From CAYYJR01 sp964472305 (GTDB lineage Bacteria > Armatimonadota > Hebobacteria > CAIYQO01), in the NCBI GenBank assembly GCA_964472305.1, contig CAYYJR010000001.1, forward strand, positions 62,001-126,000: a stretch of 64,000 bases of DNA. The letters run 5' to 3'. Positions 24,462 through 34,300 of this stretch are shown here, one piece after another (position 1 is the stretch's first letter; each line of letters starts with the position of its first letter). The notes under the pieces were generated by a model, which saw only the letters and a program-made list of their open reading frames with translations, was not told where the DNA came from and did no database searches. The position numbers were made by a program, and so were the translations under genes.

Positions 24462-25439
24462 ATGCCTGATTCCTTCCGCTTTGAGGTTGATACCGGCGAT
24501 GACCGTCTGGATGCGTATCTGGCCGCGCGCGTGCCCACGCTTTCGCGCGCGCGGGTACAGCAATTGCTGAAAGCAGGCGAAATACACGTGAATGGTCGGG
24601 TGGAAAAGGCCAGCTATCACGTCGTGACCGGCGACGTGATCACCCTGCGCGTGCCGGCGCCGGTGGAACCGACCGGCATCCGACCGGAAAACATCCCCCT
24701 CGACATCGTGTACCAGGATGCCGACCTGCTGGTGATCGACAAACCCACCGGCCTGGTGGTGCACCCCGGCGCGGGCAACTGGTCGGGCACGTTGGTGAAT
24801 GCGTTGCTTTATCACGTCACCGATCTGTCCGGCATTGGCGGCGAATTGCGCCCGGGTATCGTGCACCGGCTCGATAAAGAGACCTCCGGGTTGATGCTGG
24901 TGGCGAAGAACGACGTGACACACCGCGCGTTGGCCGAGATGATCGAGCGGCGCACGGTGGTGCGCGAATACCTGGCGCTGGCCTGGGGCACGATTGCGGA
25001 CGAAACCTTCACCGTCAATGCGCCCATCGGTCGTCATCCCACCGAGCGCCAGCGGATGGCGGTGCTGGCCGATGCCTCGATCACCGGCACGCGCCGCCAC
25101 GCCGTCACCCACTTCACCGTGCGCGAGCGCATGCTCCATGCCACCGCGCTCACCGCCCGGTTGGAGACGGGACGCACTCACCAGATTCGCGTGCACCTGT
25201 CTTACTACGGTTATCCGGTGGTGGGCGATCCGGTGTATGGCCAGCGCGTGGCCCGCCGCATCCTGCCGTTGTTGTCGCCGCGCGCACGCGTCGCGGTAGA
25301 GGCGCTGCCCGGCCAGGCGCTGCATGCCTTTCGTCTCTCCTTCCCGCATCCGCGAACCCGCGAACCGCTCGTTTTTACCGCCCCGCCGCCCCCCGCGTTC
25401 ACGCGGGCCTGGGAGGCGCTGCGGGAGGAGACGGCATAA
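24462..25439 (+). CDS. rluD: Large-subunit 23S rRNA pseudouridine synthase, RluD type
   Basis: The 325-residue protein has an S4 RNA-binding domain (about 15-75, LSRARVQQLLKAGEIHVNGR) and the RluA-family catalytic domain. The catalytic aspartate is D138 in HRLDKETSG, and LETGRTHQIRVH follows further on. Bacterial members modify uridines of helix 69 of 23S rRNA. It follows lgt at 274 bases and closes the ileS-lspA-type cluster, where an RluD homolog (YlyB) also sits in Bacillus. Confidence 0.88.
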   Translation: MPDSFRFEVDTGDDRLDAYLAARVPTLSRARVQQLLKAGEIHVNGRVEKASYHVVTGDVITLRVPAPVEPTGIRPENIPLDIVYQDADLLVIDKPTGLVVHPGAGNWSGTLVNALLYHVTDLSGIGGELRPGIVHRLDKETSGLMLVAKNDVTHRALAEMIERRTVVREYLALAWGTIADETFTVNAPIGRHPTERQRMAVLADASITGTRRHAVTHFTVRERMLHATALTARLETGRTHQIRVHLSYYGYPVVGDPVYGQRVARRILPLLSPRARVAVEALPGQALHAFRLSFPHPRTREPLVFTAPPPPAFTRAWEALREETA

Positions 25440-25442
25440 CCT

Positions 25443-25471
25443 TTGCGGGTTCGCGTGACTTCCGGTACAAT
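25443..25471 (+). promoter_or_regulatory. Putative promoter of msbA-waaA
   Basis: TTGCGG (25443-25448), 17-base spacer and TACAAT (25466-25471). The ATG follows only 12 bases after the -10 hexamer, so the leader would be five or six bases and no ribosome site would be transcribed. Either the mRNA is nearly leaderless or an upstream promoter is used. Confidence 0.45.
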
Positions 25472-25482
25472 AGCAGGCGTCT

Positions 25483-27318
25483 ATGGGTATCTTCAGCCGC
25501 TTGTCGCAAATAGCCAGGCCTTTCCGCGGGACGTTGATCGCAGCGTTCGTGTTGGTGATGGTCAGCACCCTGCTCGATACGGCGGTCATCACCTTTCTGT
25601 TCACCGCTATGATTTTCGTAGTGATCGGCGAGAAGGGTGCCGCCGCGCAAGGCATCGTGGTGAAGAAGATGCTCGGATTCGATCTAGGCCACTTGCTCAA
25701 GTGGCTCGTGGCCGACAATGATCCGTTCCGTTTGCTGCTCATTCTCGCCGCCATTACCGCACTCACGGTCTTCCTCAAAAGCGTCAGCGACTCGCGGAAC
25801 GGCTTCCTGATGAATAAGTTCGCCAACCTGGTGGGCCGCGAGATGCGGCAGCGATTGTTCAACCACATGCTGCGGCTGTCGCCGGCGCATTTCGAGCGCG
25901 AAACCACCGGCGCACATCTGTCGCGCATCACCGGCGACGTGCCCGTATTGCAGCAGTGCATGGGGCCGCAGTTTGCCGAGATTCTGCACGCGCCGCTCAC
26001 CATTCTGATCGCGCTTGCGTATATGTTTGCCATCAACTGGTGGCTGACGCTGACGGCGCTGTGCTTGGCGCCGCTGATTGCGGTGGTAATGGCGGTGGGC
26101 GGGCGGCTCATTCGCAAGCTGGTGATTCGCAACCAGGAGCGTTTGTCGGATTTCAACTCGGTGCTGGTGGAGCGATTGGGCAACGTGCGCATCATCCAAT
26201 CGTTCATCCGCGAGCCGTATGAAACCGCGCGGGTGGCACAGTCCAATGCGGACTATTATCGTTCGACCATACGCTCGGTGCTGGTGATGGAGATTGTGTC
26301 ACCCGGCATCGTGTTCATCGCCTTCCTCGGCATGATCGCCGGCATCATCACGGGCGGCTGGGCGGTGCTGCACGCGCAGATGGATTCACAGCAGTTCGTA
26401 CTGTTCCTGATGCTGGCGCAGAAGGCGGGCAGCCAGTTCAAGGGGCTGTCGCGGCTGAACCAGGTGCGCCAGCAGGCCAGCGGCGCCGCGTCGCGCATAT
26501 TCGAACTGCTGGACGAGGAGCCGGAGATCAAGGACGCGCCGGATGCGTGCGTAATGCCGGCGCTGACGGGGCACATCGTTTTCGACCGCGTGTCGTTCCG
26601 TTACGCCGCCGGCGACGAGGTGCTGCGGGAGATCGTCCTTGATGTGCAACCGGGCGAAATTATCGCGCTGGTGGGTCCCAGCGGCTCCGGCAAAACCACG
26701 CTGGTGAACCTGCTGCCGCGCTTTTACGATCCCACCGGCGGGCGCATCCTGGTGGACGGCGTGGACCTGCGCGCGATTACGCTGGCGTCGCTGCGCGGGC
26801 AGATCGGCATCGTGCCGCAGGAAACCGCGCTGTTCAGCGGCAGCATTCGGGAGAATATTCGTTACGGCAAACTCGACGCCGACGACGACGAGGTGAGCGC
26901 GGCGGCGCTGGCGGCCAATGCGCTGGAGTTCATCGAGCGGCTGCCCGAAGGCTTCGATACCGTGGTGGGCGAGCGCGGCGCGCGCCTTTCCGGCGGCCAG
27001 CGCCAGCGCGTGGCCATCGCCCGCGCGCTGCTCAAAAACCCGCGTATCCTCATTCTCGACGAGGCGACCAGCGCGCTGGACACCGAGAGCGAGCACCTGG
27101 TGCAGCAGGCGCTGGAACGGCTGATGGAAGGCCGCACCACCTTCGTCATCGCCCACCGCCTTAGCACGGTGCAGCATGCCACCCGCATCCTGGTGCTGCA
27201 GCACGGCCGCATCGTGGAAAGCGGCACCCACGAGCAACTGCTCGCCCGCGCAGGGCTGTATCAGCGCCTCTACGAGATGCAATTCCACGCGACGCCGGAC
27301 GCGGATGAAGTGGGGTAA
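25483..27318 (+). CDS. msbA: ABC exporter, MsbA-like lipid A flippase
   Basis: This 611-residue half-transporter has an N-terminal six-helix domain (about 1-335) and an ATPase domain with Walker A GPSGSGKTT, signature LSGGQRQRVAIARALL, Walker B ILILDEATSALD and H-loop VIAHRLS. All catalytic residues are intact, so a homodimer would have two active sites. Its place just upstream of waaA and lpxK supports flipping of lipid A-core across the inner membrane rather than drug export. Confidence 0.85.
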   Translation: MGIFSRLSQIARPFRGTLIAAFVLVMVSTLLDTAVITFLFTAMIFVVIGEKGAAAQGIVVKKMLGFDLGHLLKWLVADNDPFRLLLILAAITALTVFLKSVSDSRNGFLMNKFANLVGREMRQRLFNHMLRLSPAHFERETTGAHLSRITGDVPVLQQCMGPQFAEILHAPLTILIALAYMFAINWWLTLTALCLAPLIAVVMAVGGRLIRKLVIRNQERLSDFNSVLVERLGNVRIIQSFIREPYETARVAQSNADYYRSTIRSVLVMEIVSPGIVFIAFLGMIAGIITGGWAVLHAQMDSQQFVLFLMLAQKAGSQFKGLSRLNQVRQQASGAASRIFELLDEEPEIKDAPDACVMPALTGHIVFDRVSFRYAAGDEVLREIVLDVQPGEIIALVGPSGSGKTTLVNLLPRFYDPTGGRILVDGVDLRAITLASLRGQIGIVPQETALFSGSIRENIRYGKLDADDDEVSAAALAANALEFIERLPEGFDTVVGERGARLSGGQRQRVAIARALLKNPRILILDEATSALDTESEHLVQQALERLMEGRTTFVIAHRLSTVQHATRILVLQHGRIVESGTHEQLLARAGLYQRLYEMQFHATPDADEVG

Positions 27319-27394
27319 GCAAAGAGGTCTGCCTGTTATCTGTCCGGCAGGCATCCGCGCGGTTTCGTGGAATGAAGATACGGTTGCACTCATC

Positions 27395-28702
27395 ATGACG
27401 ATTCTTGCCCTGATAACCTACAACCTGATATTGCTGCTGCTCAGTCCGTTCATCTTGCTCGTGCTGCTGTGGCGGCTGGTGAGCGGGAAGTCGCGGCGCG
27501 GGTTGGCGGAACGAGTGGGGTGCGTGCCCACCGCGAAGCTGGCCGGCGACGGGCCGCGGCTGTGGCTGCACGCGGTGTCGGTGGGCGAGACGGTGGCAGC
27601 CAAGCCCGTGTGGCAGACGCTGCTGGCACGGCTGCCCGGCTGGCACTTCGTGCACTCGACCACCACCCCCACCGGCCAGGATCAGGCGGTGAAGGCGGTA
27701 GGCGAGCGTGGGCAGGTGATCTTCTTCCCCTTTGATCTGCTGCCGTGCGTCTGGTGGGCGCTGGCGCGCGTGCGTCCGTCGCTCATTGTGGTGGTGGAAA
27801 CCGAGCTATGGCCGAATTTCCTCGCGCTGGCACACCTGCGCGGCTGCAAGGTGGTGCTTGCCAACGGCATTCTCTCCGACCGCTCACTGCGCGGCGCTCG
27901 CCGGCTGGGACCGCTCTACCGTTGGATGACGGGCAACATCGATCATTGCTGCATGCAGTCGGCGGAGGATGCCGCGCGCATGATCGCCCTCGGCGCCCCA
28001 CCCGAACGGGTGACGGTGGTGGGCAACACCAAATTCGACCAGGTGCTGACCGAGGTGCCGCTGGGCGAGCAGATCACGCTGCGCGACGCGCTGGGCATTA
28101 CCCGCGACGAGCCGATTCTGTTGGCGGGCAGCACCCATCCCGGCGAAGAAGAGCATGTGCTGCGCGCGTTTCGCCAGGTTAAGGCGAACAATCCCCGCGT
28201 GCGGTTGATTATCGCCCCGCGCCATATTCAGCGCGCACAGGAGGTGGAAGAACTGGCGGCGGCGCACGGATTCACCGCCGTGCGGCGCACCAAGCTGACC
28301 AACCTGCCCCCGCCGCACGACGCGGTGATCGTGCTCGATACCATCGGCGAACTGGCGCGCGCCTACGCGCTGTGCCACGCCGCGTTCGTGGGCGGCAGCC
28401 TGGTGCCCATCGGCGGGCACAACCTGCTGGAGCCGCTGGGGCTGGGCAAGCCGGTGATGTTCGGGCCGCACATGCACAAGAACCGCGACATTACCGCCAT
28501 CGTGCTGGACGCCCGCGTGGGTTATCAGATCGCCGACGCCGACGAACTGGCCGCGCGCTGGCAAGAAGTACTCGCCAATGCTCGCCTGCGCCGCGACATC
28601 GACGCCAGGGCACGCGGCATCTTCCAGCAGCATCGCGGCGCCGGTGACCGCTGCGCGGAGATCGCGGCGCGATTGGTTCAGGGCCAACCGCCGCCATCCT
28701 AA
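27395..28702 (+). CDS. waaA: Kdo transferase
   Basis: This 435-residue GT30 enzyme has an N-terminal membrane anchor (residues 1-25), HAVSVGETVAAKPVW (the Glu of VGE is the catalytic base), TPTGQDQA, VVVETELWPNFL, and the C-terminal nucleotide-sugar domain with VGGSLVPIGGHNLLEPLGLG. It transfers Kdo from CMP-Kdo to lipid A precursor. The ATG at 27395 is family-like, but no strong ribosome site is visible. Confidence 0.9.
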   Translation: MTILALITYNLILLLLSPFILLVLLWRLVSGKSRRGLAERVGCVPTAKLAGDGPRLWLHAVSVGETVAAKPVWQTLLARLPGWHFVHSTTTPTGQDQAVKAVGERGQVIFFPFDLLPCVWWALARVRPSLIVVVETELWPNFLALAHLRGCKVVLANGILSDRSLRGARRLGPLYRWMTGNIDHCCMQSAEDAARMIALGAPPERVTVVGNTKFDQVLTEVPLGEQITLRDALGITRDEPILLAGSTHPGEEEHVLRAFRQVKANNPRVRLIIAPRHIQRAQEVEELAAAHGFTAVRRTKLTNLPPPHDAVIVLDTIGELARAYALCHAAFVGGSLVPIGGHNLLEPLGLGKPVMFGPHMHKNRDITAIVLDARVGYQIADADELAARWQEVLANARLRRDIDARARGIFQQHRGAGDRCAEIAARLVQGQPPPS

Positions 28703-28753
28703 ATTCGCAATTTGAGCGTTGATATTTTTCTACTCCACTAACTGTTTCACGCG

Positions 28754-28846
28754 CGTCGGTTGAGTAGGCCATGAATGGCCGTATCGAAACCACGCGCGCG
28801 ATGGTCGTAGGTTTCGATACGGACATCCTGTCCTGCTCAACCGACG
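28754..28846. repeat. Large imperfect palindromic element (REP/BIME-like)
   Basis: The arms 28754-28790 and 28811-28846 are imperfect reverse complements: CGTCGGTTGAG pairs with CTCAACCGACG, and CCGTATCGAAAC with GTTTCGATACGG. Each arm contains its own small hairpin (GGCCAT/ATGGCC on the left, GGACA/TGTCC on the right) whose paired bases differ between arms but stay complementary. A degenerate relative lies at 24205-24275. GTTTCGATACG...CTCAACC palindromes resemble repeats seen between genes in other GC-rich bacteria. Confidence 0.7.
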
Positions 28847-28905
28847 ACTATCGCGTTTCACATCACGGAGTAGTTATTGGCAATTCCTATTCCCGAAAGG
28901 CGCGC

Positions 28906-29970
28906 ATGCCCACGCAATCCGGCATCTTAGATACGCTCCTCGACATCATCGACGGCAGGCCCGGCGCGGGCGCGGCCTGCGTGCGCGGGACGCTGGGCGT
29001 GCTGGCGGGGCTGCATCGGGTGGGGCTGGAGATCGAACTGGCCACATATGCGCTGGGGTGGGCGCGGGTGACGCGCTTGCCGGCGGAGGTGGTGGCGGTG
29101 GGCAACCTGTCGCTGGGCGGCACGGGGAAGACGCTGGCGGTGCTGAAGCTGGCGCGCGAATACCTGGCGGCGGGCAAGCGGGTGGCGGTGCTCAGCCGCG
29201 GTCACGGGCGTACCTCGCATAACGAGCAAGTGGTCATCGTGACACCCGGCAACGGCGCGCCGCCTTCCGCGGAGGTCGGCGACGAGCCGTCGGTGCTGGC
29301 CGCCAGCCTGCCCGGCACGCCGATCCTGATCGGCAAAAACCGCCGCAGCACGGGCCGCCGCGCCATCGACGAGTTCGGCGCCGACGTGCTCATCCTCGAT
29401 GACGGGTTCCAATACTGGCGTTTGCATAAGGACCGCGAGATCGTACTCATCGACGCGCTGCAACCGCCGGCGCGTGAACACCTGCTGCCCCGCGGCATCT
29501 TTCGCGAGCCGTGGGCGCACCTGCGGCGGGCGCACGAGGTGTGGATCACCCATGCCCGGCTGGCCGATGCCGACCGTATACGTGCCCTCGCCGCGCGCAT
29601 CGCCCGTTGCGCGCCGGCGGCGACTATCCGCTACACCGAACACCATCCCACCCACCTGCGCACGCCGCAGGGACGCCAGGCGCCGATGCAAACGCTGTTG
29701 GGACACCAGGTGCTGGCGCTCTCCGGCCTGGGCAATCCGCGTCAATTTGAAGTGATGCTGGCCGCGCTGGGCGCGCGCGTCACCCCCTGCCGCTTCCCCG
29801 ATCATCACCGCTACACCCCCGCCGACCTCAACGCCATCGCCGCCCAACTCGCGCCCAACCGCCTGCTGGTGACTACCGCCAAGGATGCCGTCCGCCTGCC
29901 GTTGCACCTGCCCTTCCCGGTGTGGGTGGTTGAGGTGGAACTGGCGGAGGTGGCAATGCCGGGCGGGTGA
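28906..29970 (+). CDS. lpxK: Tetraacyldisaccharide 4'-kinase
   Basis: The 354-residue product has the LpxK P-loop GNLSLGGTGKT (66-76), LSRGHGR, VGDEPSVLA, DVLILDDGFQYWRL, and the late motif FPDHHRYTPADL. It phosphorylates the 4' position of the lipid A disaccharide. The ATG at 28906 follows AAAGG and places the P-loop at the usual distance; an upstream in-frame ATG (28771) lies inside the palindromic element and is not family-like. Confidence 0.9.
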   Translation: MPTQSGILDTLLDIIDGRPGAGAACVRGTLGVLAGLHRVGLEIELATYALGWARVTRLPAEVVAVGNLSLGGTGKTLAVLKLAREYLAAGKRVAVLSRGHGRTSHNEQVVIVTPGNGAPPSAEVGDEPSVLAASLPGTPILIGKNRRSTGRRAIDEFGADVLILDDGFQYWRLHKDREIVLIDALQPPAREHLLPRGIFREPWAHLRRAHEVWITHARLADADRIRALAARIARCAPAATIRYTEHHPTHLRTPQGRQAPMQTLLGHQVLALSGLGNPRQFEVMLAALGARVTPCRFPDHHRYTPADLNAIAAQLAPNRLLVTTAKDAVRLPLHLPFPVWVVEVELAEVAMPGG

Positions 29971-30049
29971 CCTTCCGGCCTTGTCGAACACCCATCGCGG
30001 TCGTATGATGCACGTGGAATCGCCCGGATCACCCCCCAGGAGGACGCCC

Positions 30050-31168
30050 ATGGACGAATACGCGGAACCCCCAGCTCAACCCGCACGCGGATTGCCCAGG
30101 CTGCTGGCGCCATTCGCCGCCCTCTTTCCCCCAGGCATGCCGCCGGCGGTGGCGCTGGTGGCGATGTGGCTGCTGCTCCACAGTGTAAAGGAAGCGCTGA
30201 CGCTCGCTCCCATGCTCTGCGTGCTTACTTACATGCCACATTACGGCCGCATAATGGGTATCCTTGATATGGTATATGGCGTTGATAAGTACCGCTTGCT
30301 GTATATGGCGTGCACAGGCGTGCTTTGCATCGGGTGCGGTTTTATGCTGTATCGGCGGCAACCCTGGGCGCGGACTGGCGCAATTGTGCTGGCATTACTG
30401 CTGGCTGGTGAGGCAATATATCAACATGTCGTCAGTGTGTGGTCAGCATGGCCGATGCCGGCCTCCGCAATGGCGGGTGTGCTCACTTCGTACATCACCA
30501 CGCTGGTCGAACTGTTCCTCTACAACATGATGATCTTCATCTTCACGCGTCCGCCGGTGTTGGTGTGGTTCGGCATCAAACCCACCGAGCCGCCGTCTGA
30601 GACGGTCACCCCCGTGGACGACGACGCGGGAGATAACGATCCGTTGGCTTATGCGCGCCTCTCCAATGCCTCCGCGCAACTGCCCGTCGCCCTCGGTAAA
30701 GGCGTCAGCGCATTGTTCGCTCGCATTACCGGTCGGTTGCCATTGGAGATTGCGATCGTTGCCGCCGTCATGATCAAAGATGCGGCGCCTTCCCTGCTCG
30801 CTCTGGTGCAAATGCTCTTCAGCAATTCTCTGTCACAACTGTGGGCGGCGCACCAGGGCGTGGTCGTGCTGTCGGTGTTGCTCTCCGGGGCGGTCGGTGT
30901 CCTGTTGATCCACACCGGCGTCGGCATGTATCGTCAGGTCTATTGGGCGCGCTACTGGTCCGTCAACCTGCTCATAATCTTCTCGTTCATCCTGCTCATC
31001 TCACAGGCGCACTTTTTCATGTTGCTGTTCCAGCGCGGCACCGAGTATCTCGCGGTCAATTATCTATTCACCCTCGTTACCGTTTGTTTCAACCTTGCGC
31101 TAATCTACTGTCTGACGCGTCCTTACATAGTCGCGTACTTCGATGGGCAGGAGGACGCCGCGGCGTAA
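30050..31168 (+). CDS. Membrane protein with internal duplication
   Basis: I do not recognise this 372-residue protein. It has about eight hydrophobic segments in two groups (about 30-170 and 225-365), separated by an acidic loop (TPVDDDAGDNDPLAY). The halves look related: YRRQPWARTGAIVLALLL corresponds to YRQVYWARYWSVNLLII, and the half ends FTRPPVLVWF to LTRPYIVAYF. AGGAGG precedes the ATG. It sits between lpxK and smc, with its own leader of about 80 bases after lpxK; its function is unknown. Confidence 0.6.
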   Translation: MDEYAEPPAQPARGLPRLLAPFAALFPPGMPPAVALVAMWLLLHSVKEALTLAPMLCVLTYMPHYGRIMGILDMVYGVDKYRLLYMACTGVLCIGCGFMLYRRQPWARTGAIVLALLLAGEAIYQHVVSVWSAWPMPASAMAGVLTSYITTLVELFLYNMMIFIFTRPPVLVWFGIKPTEPPSETVTPVDDDAGDNDPLAYARLSNASAQLPVALGKGVSALFARITGRLPLEIAIVAAVMIKDAAPSLLALVQMLFSNSLSQLWAAHQGVVVLSVLLSGAVGVLLIHTGVGMYRQVYWARYWSVNLLIIFSFILLISQAHFFMLLFQRGTEYLAVNYLFTLVTVCFNLALIYCLTRPYIVAYFDGQEDAAA

Positions 31169-31265
31169 GACGACCGCACCCGCTGCATGGACCGCCCAGA
31201 CACGACCGCGCGGTCTACTTTCTCGCCACTCATCACTCGTCATTCGTCACTCCTTCCCTGACGCC

Positions 31266-31294
31266 TTGCCATTTCCGCGCTCGAACCGTATACT
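31266..31294 (+). promoter_or_regulatory. Putative promoter of smc
   Basis: TTGCCA (31266-31271), 17-base spacer and TATACT (31289-31294), 42 bases before the smc ATG. Confidence 0.65.
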
Positions 31295-31336
31295 GTGGGC
31301 GACTTTGCGGTACCCCATGCCGCCTGACTGTTGCCC

Positions 31337-34300
31337 ATGTATCTGAAACGACTCGAACTCTTTGGTTTTAAGACTTTTGCGGAACGGACCGAATTGGAAT
31401 TCGGGCCGGGCATCACCGCGATTGTGGGGCCGAACGGGTCGGGCAAGAGCAATATCAGCGACGGCATCCTGTGGGTGCTGGGCGAGCAGGGGATGAAGGC
31501 GCTGCGCAGCGCCAAATCGACCGACATGATTTTCAACGGCTCCGCCGCGCGCAAGGCGCTGGGCATGGCGGAGGTGCACCTTACCCTCGACAACTCCACC
31601 GGGCGCCTGCCCACCGACTTCACCGAGGTGACGGTCACCCGCCGCGTTTTCCGCTCCGGCGAATCCGAGTTTCTCATCAATCGCACCCCGGTGCGGCTGC
31701 GCGACGTGCAGGACCTGTTCCTCGACACCGGCATCGGCAAGCAATCGTATTCCATCATCAGCCAGGGTGAGGTGGACGCCATTCTGTCGTCGCGCTCGGA
31801 GGACCGCCGCGCGCTGTTCGAGGAAGTGGCAGGCATCAACAAGTACAAGCACCGCAAGAAGGAGACGCTGCGCAAGCTGGAGCAGACGCGGCAGAACCTG
31901 CTGCGCGTCAGCGACATCATCGAAGAATTGGAAACGCAGTTGGGACCGATGGCCGAGCAGTCGGAGAAGGCACGGCAGTACCAGGAGATTCACAGCGAGC
32001 TGACCGTGCTGCAACTCTCGCTGCTGGTGACGCAATACGTGGGCTTGCAAAGCAGCCAGACGCGCGCGAAGGAGCGCGAGGAGGAACTGGGCAAAGAGCT
32101 GGAGAGCATCCGCCACGGGCTGCACCAGTTGGAGATCAAAGAGACGACGCTGCGCGCCGAACTGCAGGTGCTGGAAGACGAGTTGGAAGAACGGCGCGGA
32201 GTGGAAAACCGGTTGTCGAGCGCGGTGCAAGCGGCGGGGAACGCGCTGGAGCTGTTGAAGCAACAGGAAGACACCGCGCACACGGAGCACGAGCGGCTGC
32301 GGCAGGAACGCGCCGATTGGGAAGGCCAATCCGGGCAGTTCGACGCGGAAATCGCTGCCGCCGAGGTGGAGCAGGCGCGGTTGCGCGTGATCATCGACGG
32401 GCTGGAGGCGGAGGTAGCCGATACCGATGCCGCCTTGCGCGATGCCTCTTCCGCGGTGAATGAAATCGCCGGAGTGATTCAGCAACGCCGCGGTGCCTAC
32501 CTGGACGTGCTGGATCAGGTGGCGAAGGCGCGCAACGAGCTGGCACGGGTGGAGTCGATGTTGCGCACTTCCGAAGGACGCACCACCCGCATCGCCTCCG
32601 AGCAGGCGGAGGTGGCGGCGAAGCTGGCGGAACGGCGGGAAGCGCTAGCCGCCGTGCAGGCGCAGGTGAAGGAACGGCAGCAGGTGCGCGAGCGGCTGAT
32701 TGAGCAGCGCGCCGCCGCCAATCGCGCGCGCCAGTCGGCGGTGGAACAGCAGGCGGAATTGCGCCGTGAGGAGAACCGGGTGCGCGAGGCGCTGGCGGCC
32801 ACCCGCGCGCGCCAGCACACGCTGCAGGAACTGGAGGAGTCGCTGGAAGGCTACTTCCCCGGCGTGCGCGCGGTGATGGCGGCCATGCATGGGAAGAAGC
32901 TGCACGGCTGGTACGCCCCGCTGTCCGAACTGCTGCAGGTGCCCGCCGAGCTGGAGACCGCGGTGGAGGTGGCACTGGGCGCCAACCTGCAGGACGTGGT
33001 CACCGACAGCGAAACCTCGGCGCGCGAAGCTGTCGACTTGTTGAAACGCGCGCAGGCGGGTCGCGCCACCTTCCTGCCGCTGGATCTGTTGAATCCGGCG
33101 CCTTGCGCCACGGTGGCGGTGGGCGGCGGCATTCTCGGGCTGGCGGTGGACCTGATCGATTTCGACCCGCGCTATGAAACCGTGGCGCGCCATCACCTGG
33201 GGCGGGCGATCATCGCGCGCGACCTGGACGCCGCGCTGGCGCTGGCAAAATCCGACGCCGCGAAGGGGTGGAACCGCATCGTCACGCTGGAAGGCGAAGT
33301 CGTGCAGCCTTCGCGCGCCATCACCGGCGGCTCGATGGGCAAGGGTGGCGGATTGCTCAAGCGCAAGCGCGAGTTGCGTGACTTGATCGAGCAGGTTGCG
33401 GCGAGCGAGCGCGAATCGAATGCGCTGCAGCGCCAGGTGCGCGAGGCCGTCACCGAGGTGCAGCGGCTGGAAGCGGAGCTGGCGGCACTGGGCAAGGCGA
33501 GCGAGCAGGCGGCTACCGCGCTGGTGGAGGCGGAACGCGGCGTCGCCACCCTGCAGCGCGACGTAGCAGCGCTGGACGAGCGTCACGGCGCCCTCGCCGC
33601 GGAGGTGGAGTGGATTACCCGCGAGCTCGAGACCACGCGCGCGGAACAGACGCAATTCAACCAGGCACTGGATACCCTGGAAATCGCTCGTCGCGAAGCG
33701 GAAGAGGCGATCACCGAGGCGGAACGCGAACTGGCGGGTGGGCAGAGCGAGCGCGACGCCATCACCGAGCGTTACGCGGCGCTGCGGCTGAAGTTGAGCG
33801 AGGCACGCGGTGAAGCACAGAACCAGCAGGCGGCCGCCCGCCGCGCCGCCGCGCTGCGCGATTCGCTGGGTGAGCGGCTGGCGCAGAACGCCAGTGCCAC
33901 CGCCGTGCTGGTCGCGCAGATCGCCCGGTTGCAGGGCAGCCAGGCGGAGGCGACCGCCGAGGTGACGCGCCTGCGCGAGGCCTACACGCGCGGCAGTGGC
34001 GAGGTAGAGGCGGCGAAGAATCGCCGTGCCGCCATGCTGGAAGGCATCGCCGCCAACCTGGAGACGCAGAAGGCACAGCGTGAGGCAGTGGAGGATTGCC
34101 AGGGACGCCTGCACCGCGCCAACCTGCGCACGACCCAGGTGGAAGCCGAATTGAGCTTCCTGGAAGGCCAGTTTTTCGACGATTACCGGCTGACTCCCGA
34201 CCAGGCGGTGACCCGCGCACAGCCGGTGGAGAACCGCGGCGTCGCCGTCGCCCGCCTGAAAGAACTGCAGGCTGTTATCGAAGAACTGGGAGTGGTGAAC

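Noticed and set aside
24444..26246. 600-codon open frame antisense to rluD and msbA
   Set aside because: It spans two well-supported genes on the opposite strand, which shows it is an artefact of GC-rich codon use.
28771..28905. Longer N-terminus for LpxK from ATG 28771
   Set aside because: It would lie inside the palindromic repeat and add residues not found in the family; ATG 28906 has a ribosome site.
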